A stretch of DNA of 59,799 bases from HGM04593 sp045613945 (GCA_045613945.1 JAZLBZ010000021.1:1-59799); one strand, 5' to 3'. Shown: positions 36,301 to 43,365, counted from the first letter of the stretch. Made by a program: numbers and translations. Notes: a model not told the origin generated them from the sequence alone.

Positions 36301-37537
36301 CGCTGAGTGGAACAGCAAGGAACCATGTCTTTCCATTCTCTACTGTCTCAATGAAATGTACGGGAGACAGGTGATAGTCATGCTTTTTCTGTGTAGTTAC
36401 ACCGCCGAACTGGTTTGTCTCTGCAATTGAGCAGTCGCGCCATATTGCAAGGTAGTCACTGTCAATGAAGAGTCTCTCAATGTCATCTACTACAACATCC
36501 TGTCCGTCAATGCCTGCTGCGTCGAATGCACGGGTGTAGAAAGCGTTGTCTCTCCAGTAATAGATAGACTTGATGTTCAACAGTTCGCCAAGCGGGCCTT
36601 CGGGACGCTTGTGGTTGACTGGGATGTTCTTTGACTTCTCGGCGGCACTGCCCAGGATTGCCTTGATTTCATCCATCCAGGTTGCAATACCTTTAGAGAG
36701 GACATTCTCAACGATGTTGTATCTGTTGTCGGTGGTAATTGACTTGTCTTCATTTTCCTTTACACTTTCCCAGATGCCTTTCAGGGTGTCAATGTAGGCC
36801 GGGCAGTTCTTCTGCACGCCATTGAGGAAAGAGTAGAGTTTCTTTAGGTTGTTGAAGTGCTTGTCATTGTATTTTGCCTCGCCCTCCTTGTAGTATGTCT
36901 CGAATTTTGGGTCGGCAGGGTCCTGGAACTTGCCGTCCTCAATCCAGTATATTCTCTGCTCGTCGGCAGGCATTGCATAGTTCATACCTGTGAAGAGAAT
37001 GCTGAATGGAGATGTTCCACCCACGATGTAGCGCTGGTCGCCATTGTGATAGTAGAGCAACTGCATTTTTGGATTCTCAATCTTTCCCTTCTCATATTTC
37101 CAGAGGGGCGCATTCTCAAAGAGCATCTCTGAATATATGCTGATGATGTCGAACTTTCCGGCTTTTGCCTTGATGTCCTTTGCTACCAATTCAATAGGCT
37201 CGGTCAGTTCAAAGTATTCGGGGTAGAGAACGTATGCTGCAACAAGTCCCTTCCACTCGCTGTAGAGGAATGAGTAGAACTTGGAGAGTATGCCGTTGTC
37301 GGTCTTGTCGTTGCACTGCATGAGAGCATGCTGTGTCAAGTGTACACGTGCCCAGGGTGAGGGGACGCTTGAAACAAGCAAATTGAACTTTGCTGCGTCA
37401 TTGAGCTCGCCACCTGTGGTGTCGATGCTGTCAATGAACTGCTTTGGTTGTTTCATTTCTTCCCAGAAGTTGGGCTTTGCCTGTTGTGTGTCACGACCTT
37501 TGACACACTTTGGCAGTAGATTTTTTGTTATAGCCAT
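33377..37537 (-). CDS. Giant Hsp70/actin-fold ATPase with three SAP-like repeats (SrfB-like?)
   Basis: A 1386-residue protein. Residues 1-600 form a large N-terminal region of unknown fold. An actin/Hsp70-type ATPase core follows, with phosphate-1 motif GFDFGSTNS (610-618) and phosphate-2 motif GIDIGGSTSD (825-834). Immediately after phosphate-2 comes a Gln/Ala/Pro linker and three 45-residue repeats (870 to about 1003) of the type MGRKELCDLVRQRGL, similar to SAP/Rho-N modules. The ATPase fold then resumes to the C-terminus. Large actin-fold proteins such as the SrfB family are a possible relative, at low certainty. It lies between the tubulin-like gene (19 nt) and the coiled-coil gene (18 nt). 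Confidence 0.75.
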   Translation of the reverse strand: MAITKNLLPKCVKGRDTQQAKPNFWEEMKQPKQFIDSIDTTGGELNDAAKFNLLVSSVPSPWARVHLTQHALMQCNDKTDNGILSKFYSFLYSEWKGLVAAYVLYPEYFELTEPIELVAKDIKAKAGKFDIISIYSEMLFENAPLWKYEKGKIENPKMQLLYYHNGDQRYIVGGTSPFSILFTGMNYAMPADEQRIYWIEDGKFQDPADPKFETYYKEGEAKYNDKHFNNLKKLYSFLNGVQKNCPAYIDTLKGIWESVKENEDKSITTDNRYNIVENVLSKGIATWMDEIKAILGSAAEKSKNIPVNHKRPEGPLGELLNIKSIYYWRDNAFYTRAFDAAGIDGQDVVVDDIERLFIDSDYLAIWRDCSIAETNQFGGVTTQKKHDYHLSPVHFIETVENGKTWFLAVPLSEYALTDVFKQEFVPIIEGSNKNVKIVAEKNGKKIDVYLKARIDAEGEWVNIRNRSFNVETPDQGKKVFAWPNFCSSKWQKYYYYSEFPMNAPGDVQMIPVFDEMADIENVQNTSNWSTEAFLRMVKYPATATTDAHTYEIIRTNKPLRRIKIRKRIGNGVYDLGWLVLRQVNYKVDPNQPKGMQVIPDSDRLTATTVGFDFGSTNSCAYYSGQGKDISPIPFSNRRLAIIGFDNDEKNTAEPNELLFISNEKPSNDNGQIKSWLHEHNQMFIDSSKMGEELVGGVPVNETNINVKSMNRYDITTNAGKLHYNMKWLVDSDGSRRKKAFMKMVWIQICADLFAEGQYPKTLNWSYPSAMGSRDMSALEEIFANIPSPCPDYRVEEKNSYTEAEAVCSHFLNKATALEAYNLFVGIDIGGSTSDILVLGKESAFAQQQPAPQPAPQPAAAPAAPAAPAVNYDDMGRKELCDLVRQRGLENKIDLDDMGRSDIVEFLKANEAVAVDYDELSRKELCDLVRQRGLASPAALDDMGRSEIVELLKANEPGAIDYDELSRKELSDLALQRSLASQAALDDMGRGEIVELLKNGATAASAAPATTVQTPSVAHNSGERGGTDRRLFTQCSVRMAAGVFFDAIINSKKFRDCIRHFHASKETNIKVEGIDSIEMDPERAPYYLNNIFDQLCGDIDFKKFYGYLKNDVPFVFSLPAYILGALMTYTGMLVRNAIITHKLNMVENVHLRYFGKGGRLFEWLFFTFKKEEVEAYLNACFEVGLKNEEIDKAFGRNNDGYIRCTFENCCESQYGSRTKSENKSEVAIGLVSRHEIKGIEANRKNIYGKRGQQKSEYDARKQEVIGEVGISRNNVVLSELDLVDDNFYEYEGSISMPRTFENFSAFMDTFIQFVGQATNIYPRTNTLKDKIKSVSNVRNFIVKDTEFRKYTENISSGNEDSYRMPVFIATALYYLEEVLLKEVFSNN
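34529..34930 (-). repeat. Three in-frame 135-bp tandem repeats in the actin-like gene
   Basis: Three units of 45 codons encode residues 870-914, 915-959 and 960-1003 of the giant ATPase. Each contains a D(E/M)(S/G)RKEL core and a second LDDMGR(S/G)(E/D)IVE(L/F)LK core. The second and third units are the most alike. The copies are diverged enough to be stable but retain the same two half-motifs. Confidence 0.85.
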
Positions 37538-37556
37538 AGGTCAAGATAGTCTAAAG

Positions 37557-39116
37557 TTAAAAACCATAAAGTTTTGTAAATGTGTCAAAGGTGCGCTTCA
37601 ACAGTGCAGAAACTGCAGTCTTGTCGCTGTCAGTGAATACCATATCACCGAACTCTTTCTTGAAAGTATCGTATGCACCGCTCAGCAGTGAAGTATCGTA
37701 TCCGAATGCTGATTTTGCAGGATACAACTGTTCGCTATATTTGAACTTCCTTGCAGAGTTAGGACTGGTGCTGAACGCAGCGTTGTTGAACAGGAAACCG
37801 CTGTATCCCAATGCGTTAGCCGACTCCTGCATCTGCTTTATCCATCCGCAAGACGGCTCTTTTTCCAAATCATAGAAATAGCGGAAGAAATCCCTGATAT
37901 CCTTTACGTTAGCCTCGGTCAATGCGCTGAACGATGAGTGGTTCCTGCGGTTGCTGGCAAAGTCTTGTGGACCGAACAGGAACGCAGAGGCCATCATGAT
38001 ACCGCATCTCTGGGCAAACTTGTCTTTGTCTGTTCCAAAGAATGACTCAAATGAGAGGCAACTATCCTCGTCTGATGATATTGTGCGGTAGAAAATCTTT
38101 GCTGTCTCAACCTCCTTGTTGGTAACCTTTGAGTCAACCAGGTGCTCTTTTGTCCACTGGAAGAAGTCATAGGCTGCCGATGCTGCTGCAAGTTCAATGT
38201 AATCTACTGGGTTGCACTGTGCATCACCACCGGTAACGCTTGCAGTGTTCTTCTGCGATACATTGCGTGGGGTGTCGCGTCCAATGAGATAAAGGCGCTT
38301 GTATGTCGATTTCACAGTCTCGTCCTCGTTGTAGAATGACAACGCCGCCTGTGAGTTCAACGCGAACTTGTCCGATGTTGCATAGACGGCATCCCTTACG
38401 TTTGGCGAGTCGAAACTGAAGTAGTTGGTGAGCATGACTGTACCAAAGTAGTTCTTGCTCAACAGGTCGCCCTGGCCATCCTTTGAGATGATTTTTGCAG
38501 CCTCCTGCAGTGCGTGGGGCAGGATGGGAATTGATGAAGCACCTGTACCGCCAAATACAGAACCGAACATGAACACGATGCTGCCCGGTGTAGACATCAA
38601 CTGCTCTACATAACGTGTCAGGTCTGAACCTATGTGCTTCTTGTTCAACGCCTCTTCCTTGATGGCGTAGTACATAAGCATGGAACCCATCTGTGTCTGT
38701 GCTCTGTAACCATGCTGAAGGTCCATCTTTCTCATCTCGGGAGTCAGGAACAGGTCAACAAGGTCGCTCTCCTGCCATTTTACGCCATCATCATCGTGTG
38801 AGGTTGACTGTGCCTCGCTGTAGCGTGCCACATCGTCATAGCACATACCAGATGTGTATGTGGGCGAGAATGTGAAGTAGTTGATTTTTGCTGAGAAGAG
38901 TGTGTTCTCGGCAACACCTTCGCGGTCGGCAGTAATGCGGTTATAGTTGTCGACAAGCATCTTCAATCTCTTGAAGTTACCGTTCTCGTAGTCGGTGTCA
39001 AGAGCCAAGAGATTGACTTCTGTGTTGTCGAACATTCCCATAGCACACAGGTGTACAAAACTTTCTGCACACCTCATACCTGTGCCACCTATTGCTATGA
39101 TATTGTATGTATTCAT
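37557..39116 (-). CDS. Tubulin/FtsZ-like GTPase-fold protein
   Basis: A 519-residue protein. The N-terminus IIAIGGTGMRCAESFVHL is the Rossmann nucleotide loop of the tubulin superfamily. FMFGSVFGGTGASSIP at about 183-198 matches the glycine-rich T4 signature (GGTGAS at 189-194). Between them is DTDYENG, a plausible base or ribose contact region. It is unlike FtsZ outside these motifs and recalls the Tubulin_2 group encoded with conflict-system genes. It may form filaments. No membrane segment is present. It lies between the actin-like ATPase gene and the small membrane gene. Confidence 0.8.
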   Translation of the reverse strand: MNTYNIIAIGGTGMRCAESFVHLCAMGMFDNTEVNLLALDTDYENGNFKRLKMLVDNYNRITADREGVAENTLFSAKINYFTFSPTYTSGMCYDDVARYSEAQSTSHDDDGVKWQESDLVDLFLTPEMRKMDLQHGYRAQTQMGSMLMYYAIKEEALNKKHIGSDLTRYVEQLMSTPGSIVFMFGSVFGGTGASSIPILPHALQEAAKIISKDGQGDLLSKNYFGTVMLTNYFSFDSPNVRDAVYATSDKFALNSQAALSFYNEDETVKSTYKRLYLIGRDTPRNVSQKNTASVTGGDAQCNPVDYIELAAASAAYDFFQWTKEHLVDSKVTNKEVETAKIFYRTISSDEDSCLSFESFFGTDKDKFAQRCGIMMASAFLFGPQDFASNRRNHSSFSALTEANVKDIRDFFRYFYDLEKEPSCGWIKQMQESANALGYSGFLFNNAAFSTSPNSARKFKYSEQLYPAKSAFGYDTSLLSGAYDTFKKEFGDMVFTDSDKTAVSALLKRTFDTFTKLYGF

Positions 39117-39151
39117 AACTTTAGACTTTTAAATAAAGGTATACTCGTCTT

Positions 39152-39535
39152 TTATTTGAACATTGAGGCGAGTTTTGTGTCTTTCTTCTGGAGTTTGCAA
39201 ACGATGAAAGTAACAAGGCCATAGAGCACTGTACCAACAGCGGCTGCGGCAATCATGTGAATGAGGTATTCGCTCTGGAACTGTACCTTCTCAATACGTG
39301 TCATCCATGTGAAGTAGTCTACGATGAGGTTTGTGAAGAGACAAGTGATGCCCAGAATCCAGAACCATGTTCTGCGTTTTGCCGGAGATTTGTCGTGTGC
39401 ACCTGGCTGCCAAGAAATCATGTTGGCAACAATGAGGATTACTACAAAGAATGCGATACCAATAACAGCGTCTATCATGTAAGTTGCTGTCTCTGCCTGA
39501 TGAAGAAGTGGTGCGCTTGCGATTTTAGAAACCAT
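39152..39535 (-). CDS. Small three-helix membrane protein
   Basis: A 127-residue inner-membrane protein with three hydrophobic segments: MIDAVIGIAFFVVILIVANM (about 20-39), WFWILGITCLFTNLIVDYF (about 56-74) and MIAAAAVGTVLYGLVTFIV (about 93-111). Short charged loops lie between them. There are no recognised motifs. It is placed between the VWA-like lipoprotein and the tubulin-like gene, with gaps of 27 and 35 nt. The three-helix layout would suit a channel, anchor or membrane receptor of this system, but the sequence gives no direct evidence. Confidence 0.8.
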   Translation of the reverse strand: MVSKIASAPLLHQAETATYMIDAVIGIAFFVVILIVANMISWQPGAHDKSPAKRRTWFWILGITCLFTNLIVDYFTWMTRIEKVQFQSEYLIHMIAAAAVGTVLYGLVTFIVCKLQKKDTKLASMFK

Positions 39536-39562
39536 AATTTTATTGTTTTAAATGTTATTGAA

Positions 39563-40900
39563 TTAGATTGTATAAGTAGACATATAAATAGTGTAGATGA
39601 TTGGATTGCCGCTGTTCTCGGGGCTGATAGCAGGGTCAAGAAGTGTCTGCTTGATGCTCTCGTAAACAGATGTGTTGTATCCATAAGGAGAGTCGAACTT
39701 GAAGTTGCCGCCAATCTCAGGGTTGTTGATGAAGTTCTCCTTTGACTGCTTTACGCAGATGTCAATCCTGATGAGGTTGCCCTCTGTGCCGGTAAGTGTC
39801 TCGGCGCTGAATGCGGGGTGCATCTTGACAACGATATCACCATTCTCCCATGCCTCCTCGTCAATGATGAACATATTCTTCATTGGAGCGGGAAGCAATG
39901 TCTTCCAAGCATAATATTCATTGCTGATTTCGTAGCACTTCAGTTCAAGTTGTGCAGGACGGTATGCGTCCTCCTCGGCAATGCTTGTAGTGATACCCTT
40001 GAGAACATATGAACCACCCTTGATCTCATTGCCGTTGTCGTCATATTTGTTCTTCAGGATATACTCATAGATATCATCCCACTTGGCATCAGAAAGATGA
40101 TATTCGTATTTATGCTTAATGTTGTCTGTGTTCTTTTCAATAAGCATATTGTCGTTATACCGTACACCGCTCTCATCGGCGAACTTAACGGTTGGAGTAC
40201 CGCTGTAGAGGTGTACCATCTTCACATCGGCCTGCTTGGGGGCGTTGCGTGAGAAAATCTGCTGGATGTTGTTCTCGAGAGTGTGGTCGGTGAACAGCAT
40301 GTAGTACCTGTTCTTTGTGTAGCCCTGGTGAGTGTATGGCTCGCTGTAGACGTAGATGTCATAACCCATTGTGAGCCACGCCTTGAACTCATCGGCCAAG
40401 TAGGGGTTATTGAGGTTTGCGCCAATGCCCCTCTGGTAGAACTCGCCGTCGGTGATGAGGATTGCCTCGTTCTTGCGGGCGATGATGCTGTCAACAGCAC
40501 CCTTGATGTTTGAGTAGTCAACATTTGTGATGGTGTTCAACAGCCTGTGAACCTTCATCTTGTCGTCTGTCTCAAACTTGATTTCATTACCCTTGATAGA
40601 GTAGTAGTTAGGGTTGCAGGCAATGATTGCGGGCTGTACGCTTGTGTAGTACTGTGACTGAGTGGCTGTTGTCATACAGTCAGAGTAGTCTACGTACATG
40701 TCTACCATTGTGCCACCTTTGCCACCAATGTTGCCAAGAGTGGTCTTGGTTGAATTTGTCAATGTTGCCTTGTGGAAATCGTCAATCTTTGACAAATCCT
40801 CAACTCTTGTATTGCCAACAAACAAGAAACAACTCGTAGCCAAAAAACCGGTGCATAGAGTTGCGAATAGAACTGCGAAAATAGATGCTAATTTTTTCAT
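39563..40900 (-). CDS. Lipoprotein with VWA-like domain
   Basis: A 445-residue lipoprotein. From the ATG at 40900 the signal peptide MKKLASIFAVLFATLCTGF ends in the lipobox LATSC (Cys24). The 40906 alternative is a TTG and was not used. The mature protein has a Rossmann/VWA-like beginning: DMYVDYSDCM at about 70 in the place of the MIDAS DxSxS, and ILITDGEF near 150. It would face the periplasm on the inner or outer membrane. It is second in the run, 23 nt after the small membrane gene at 40924. A sensing role on the periplasmic side is plausible inference. Confidence 0.75.
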   Translation of the reverse strand: MKKLASIFAVLFATLCTGFLATSCFLFVGNTRVEDLSKIDDFHKATLTNSTKTTLGNIGGKGGTMVDMYVDYSDCMTTATQSQYYTSVQPAIIACNPNYYSIKGNEIKFETDDKMKVHRLLNTITNVDYSNIKGAVDSIIARKNEAILITDGEFYQRGIGANLNNPYLADEFKAWLTMGYDIYVYSEPYTHQGYTKNRYYMLFTDHTLENNIQQIFSRNAPKQADVKMVHLYSGTPTVKFADESGVRYNDNMLIEKNTDNIKHKYEYHLSDAKWDDIYEYILKNKYDDNGNEIKGGSYVLKGITTSIAEEDAYRPAQLELKCYEISNEYYAWKTLLPAPMKNMFIIDEEAWENGDIVVKMHPAFSAETLTGTEGNLIRIDICVKQSKENFINNPEIGGNFKFDSPYGYNTSVYESIKQTLLDPAISPENSGNPIIYTIYMSTYTI

Positions 40901-40923
40901 TGTCAACGTATTTTATTTTTTTA

Positions 40924-41106
40924 TTAGAAACTAAAGAGGGTGCTGATTGCATTATATGCTCCCAAGAAAACCAATAGCCAACCTATGACTTTGCATACGG
41001 TGACATTCTGTTTCCTTGCCTTTTTGTTCTTGCCCTTTGGCAGGAAACCCGGCAGAACAAAAACGATTAGCAAACCAATTACAATAAGTGCTATAGCTGA
41101 ACTCAT
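40924..41106 (-). CDS. Small two-helix membrane protein, first gene of the TIR/GTPase/actin/tubulin operon
   Basis: A 60-residue protein. An N-terminal helix (IALIVIGLLIVFVLPGF) is followed by a basic loop (PKGKNKKARKQ) and a second helix (VIGWLLVFLGAYNAIS). No domain is recognised. It is first in the run, about 43 bp after a promoter-like element. The strongly basic loop should face the cytoplasm. It could anchor the cytoplasmic components, but nothing direct shows this. Confidence 0.7.
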   Translation of the reverse strand: MSSAIALIVIGLLIVFVLPGFLPKGKNKKARKQNVTVCKVIGWLLVFLGAYNAISTLFSF

Positions 41107-41148
41107 ACTGTTTTAGTGAATTTGTGTAAATTAAGGCATAATAGTTTG

Positions 41149-41180
41149 CGAATGTATAAAAAAAAACAAACATTAACAAA
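41149..41180 (-). promoter_or_regulatory. Candidate promoter of the eleven-gene operon
   Basis: On the minus strand, TTTG (41177-41180), 20 bp, then TACATTCG (41149-41156): one mismatch to TAnnTTTG. It lies 43 bp before the ATG at 41106, between the toxin-1 unit terminator and the operon. Confidence 0.4.
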
Positions 41181-41255
41181 TTTTTTCCCTTTTTGCTGTC
41201 AAAAGTCTGTTTTTGTGGTCGTTTTGCAACAGAACAGCGGGCCTCATAAAAGAAA

Positions 41256-41290
41256 AATCTGCATCATTTTTGGTGTTTATGATGCAGATT
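41256..41290 (-). terminator. Terminator of the first toxin/lipoprotein unit
   Basis: AATCTGCATCAT (41256-41267) and ATGATGCAGATT (41279-41290) form a perfect 12-bp stem. On the minus strand it is followed by TTTCTTTT. It lies about 140 bp past the lipoprotein stop at 41429. The remaining gap 41291-41428 shows no gene. Confidence 0.8.
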
Positions 41291-41428
41291 ATGATAAACC
41301 CGATGCAGGTTACTTGTTTGTAGTTTGGGCTAAAATAGTCAATGTGTGAAAACTTTATTTGTTGAAATGTGTTCTGTTTTGTGACTGCGACAAAAAATGT
41401 TCTACATACTTTAAAAGGCGATGGAATA

Positions 41429-41881
41429 CTATTTGTCGTAAATATGTATTTTTCTCCCCTTGTCCATTATAAACTTTTGGTCAATAGGAAAAATGTAATG
41501 TTTTTCCAATTCTGTTGTAACAAAATCTGCTATTTCTCTTTCTGCTATAGTGTATGCCTTAACTTTATTGCCCTTAATGAATAGAATTGTAGATATTGTT
41601 TCTGAAACAGTATTTATGCTACAAAGACTTTCCAAACCATTTGACATATTCAGATTAGCGAATACTGCTTTTTCTGTATTGAAGTATGGCTGAACTATAA
41701 AGATACTATCATATTTTTCTATACAATATCTCTCCAATGTGAATGGCTCTTCAAAAACTACTTTATTAAAATCGAGTTTAAGATTTGGTTCACTAGGAGT
41801 ATCAGGCACACATCCTATTAGTGATAGCAATAATATTGTGTAGAGTAAAATTGTTTTACTTGATAATTTTGAGTGTTCCAT
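41429..41881 (-). CDS. Lipoprotein 1, candidate immunity protein
   Basis: About 150 residues. From the ATG at 41881 the signal peptide (MEHSKLSSKTILLYTILLLSLIGC) ends in a lipobox, so the product should be exported and lipid-anchored. The mature part has no named domain and ends in YDK. The ATG at 41881 is chosen over 41893 because it gives a 26-nt overlap with the upstream DUF6973-like gene, identical to the overlap in the second unit. Its C-terminal 25 residues are nearly identical to those of lipoprotein 2. The arrangement resembles effector-immunity pairs in which a lipoprotein protects the periplasm; this is inference. Confidence 0.7.
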   Translation of the reverse strand: MEHSKLSSKTILLYTILLLSLIGCVPDTPSEPNLKLDFNKVVFEEPFTLERYCIEKYDSIFIVQPYFNTEKAVFANLNMSNGLESLCSINTVSETISTILFIKGNKVKAYTIAEREIADFVTTELEKHYIFPIDQKFIMDKGRKIHIYDK

Positions 41882-42356
41882 TATCCGCTGCATTTATTAC
41901 TTGATTTAAAAGTTCTTCTTCGCTCCAACCATTTATTATCGCTTGGTTGCCTAAATGGTATCCAACGGAGTTGTTGTGCAAATCCATTGCTTTTGCTTTT
42001 ATGTCGTTTCTAGAAGTGTTTTCGTGGGCATCTCCAAATTTTTTCGCGTTGGGTGAATTGAGACCTGCGGAAACTTGGTTTAGTGCACACCAATAACAAT
42101 GCCTTATTGCATCGCCATACCCATCTGTTATACCGTCAAAGTGACTAGTGGCTCTGAATGCCTTCTCTCTATTCTTCTTAATTTTTACGGCTAAAACCGG
42201 GTGTCTATAAGATAATGATTTCTCCTCCTCGGTCAATTGATTATACACCTTTTTGTAACCGTCACCATCGTTTTGCGGGTTAATAATCCCTTCCTGTCCA
42301 TTCTCAAATGCTGTTGCAATTTCAAAAATACTTGGTCTGTTCAAATAGTTTGCCAT
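41856..42356 (-). CDS. DUF6973-like putative toxin 1
   Basis: A 166-residue soluble protein without a signal peptide. The core has a run of conserved residues: GYGDAIRHCYWCALNQ, then AKKFGDAHE, then MDLHNNSVGYHLG. This His/Asp/His/Glu plus Asn-Asn pattern matches the DUF6973-type domain found in toxin-like proteins, from memory. A metal-dependent hydrolase activity is likely but not shown. It overlaps its lipoprotein gene by 26 nt. A second copy with 60-70 percent visible similarity lies at 43340-43840. How it would be delivered is not evident. Confidence 0.7.
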   Translation of the reverse strand: MANYLNRPSIFEIATAFENGQEGIINPQNDGDGYKKVYNQLTEEEKSLSYRHPVLAVKIKKNREKAFRATSHFDGITDGYGDAIRHCYWCALNQVSAGLNSPNAKKFGDAHENTSRNDIKAKAMDLHNNSVGYHLGNQAIINGWSEEELLNQVINAADNGTLKIIK

Positions 42357-42384
42357 ACAAATAAAATTTTAGTTAATATTGCCG

Positions 42385-42477
42385 CAAAATTATTGTATGG
42401 CTTTTGAGACAAGGTTGCTGAATTGCCACATTCTTTTTGTTACTACAAATATATAACCTCATAAAGCGGTTGTCAAT
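42385..42477 (-). promoter_or_regulatory. Promoter and conserved leader of toxin unit 1
   Basis: On the minus strand ATTG (42474-42477), a 20-bp spacer and TATATTTG (42446-42453) fit the Bacteroidetes consensus. A second TAATTTTG lies closer to the gene (42385-42392). The same blocks, including GCAATTCAGCAACCTTG, recur before toxin 2 at 43868-43959. Confidence 0.6.
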
Positions 42478-42622
42478 ACTTTATCGGTCAAAAAATATTC
42501 AAATTTGTTTACTTTAACAAATCCTTGTGTGTTATTAAATTAGGGTAGTGCTTGGACAGTGTCATCCCTCTTACTTACTACTCCTTTTTTCGGGAGGATT
42601 TGGTAATAGTTTCAGGACAGTA

Positions 42623-42703
42623 TTTGGGCAGTCTCGCCCCATTTTTGGGCAGTTTTTGGGTAGTTTTTAGGCAAAAAAAGACCGACTGGACTGCCCAATC
42701 GGT
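42623..42703. repeat. Cluster of TTGGGCAGT boxes beside the attachment site
   Basis: TTTGGGCAGT occurs at 42623-42632 and 42644-42653, TTTGGGTAGT at 42655-42664, and the inverse (ATTGGGCAGT) at 42690-42699, inside the terminator below. The boxes lie 50-125 bp from the 24-bp repeat at 42749. They could be arm-type recombinase sites, or reflect diversity in a non-coding tract. Confidence 0.5.
42681..42703. terminator. Bidirectional terminator beside the left attachment site
   Basis: ACCGACTGG (42681-42689) and CCAATCGGT (42695-42703) pair with one G-T wobble around a 5-nt loop. Seven A's lie at 42673-42679, giving a minus-strand U-tract, and TTTTT follows on the plus strand. It is 46 bp past the copy of the DUF2795 3' end at 42749 and probably was that gene's native terminator. 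Confidence 0.75.
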
Positions 42704-42748
42704 TTTTGTAAATCGTTGATATTTTGAGGTTTAACCTTTGTTGAGGGG

Positions 42749-42772
42749 TTAATACTCCTCCTCGTCAAAAAA
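42749..42772 (-). repeat. Attachment-site copy 1: 24-bp duplicate of the DUF2795 gene 3' end
   Basis: The 24 bases beginning TTAATACTCCTCCTCGTCAA are identical to 54960-54983, which encode the last codons (DEEEY) and stop of the DUF2795 gene. TTGATAATCAAT follows at 42794-42805. This is interpreted as the left boundary of an integrated island. Confidence 0.75.
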
Positions 42773-42867
42773 CATTATTTGTCTTTTAATACGTTGATAA
42801 TCAATACTATTGTTTCGCTATGTTGTAATTGAGAGATACAAACTTGACTCTAAAAGGCGATGAAAGA

Positions 42868-43365
42868 CTATTTGTCGTAAATATGTATTTTTCTCCCCTT
42901 GTCCATTATAAACTTTTGGTCAATTGGGAAAATATAATGTTTCTCTACTTCCCTTGAGTCAAAATCAGCATTAACGCATTGTATTTCGCTGTAAGCCTCT
43001 ACTTTACCGTTTTTTATAAAGAGTAAAGTGGAAAATGAATCAAACATCGTATTATTGTCACACTTTCTTCTTAATATATTTGACATTTTCAGGTTTAGAA
43101 AATCTTCTCTTTCTGTGTTGAAATAAGAATATACTATGAATATGCTATCGTAGTCTTCTTTGCAGTAGCCCGAAAAAGAAAATGGCTCTTCAATGTTTTG
43201 ATTATCAAATGATAAACTAATTCTTGGCTCACGTGGGTTTAATAATCCTGCCATATCTAAAGCAAAGTAAAAATTGCTTTTCGCATTCTCGCTACAACTT
43301 GTAAACAAGATGGTGATAATAAGTGTGAAGACAAATGTTTTAAAGCCCAATTTGTAGTTTTCCAT
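42868..43365 (-). CDS. Lipoprotein 2, candidate immunity protein
   Basis: A 165-residue lipoprotein. The signal peptide MENYKLGFKTFVFTLIITILF ends in the lipobox FTSC. It is the counterpart of 41429-41881: both have a conserved YDSIFIV segment, a YFNTE segment, and almost identical ends finishing FIMDKGRKIHIYDK. At DNA level 42867-42924 is identical to 41428-41485 over 58 bp. It overlaps the toxin-2 gene by 26 nt (43340-43365), as in the first unit. The divergent middle with conserved ends is what one expects of paralogous immunity proteins. Function is inferred only from context. Confidence 0.7.
   Translation of the reverse strand: MENYKLGFKTFVFTLIITILFTSCSENAKSNFYFALDMAGLLNPREPRISLSFDNQNIEEPFSFSGYCKEDYDSIFIVYSYFNTEREDFLNLKMSNILRRKCDNNTMFDSFSTLLFIKNGKVEAYSEIQCVNADFDSREVEKHYIFPIDQKFIMDKGRKIHIYDK

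Noticed and set aside
41291..41428. A further attachment-site copy left of toxin unit 1
   Set aside because: Only a weak similarity (GCGACAAAAAATGTT near 41387) to the 24-bp repeat; no stop-codon context and no terminator spacing.
42357..42867. Undetected small gene in the intergenic region
   Set aside because: No convincing open frame; the stretch is accounted for by promoter, boxes, terminator and the attachment-site copy.
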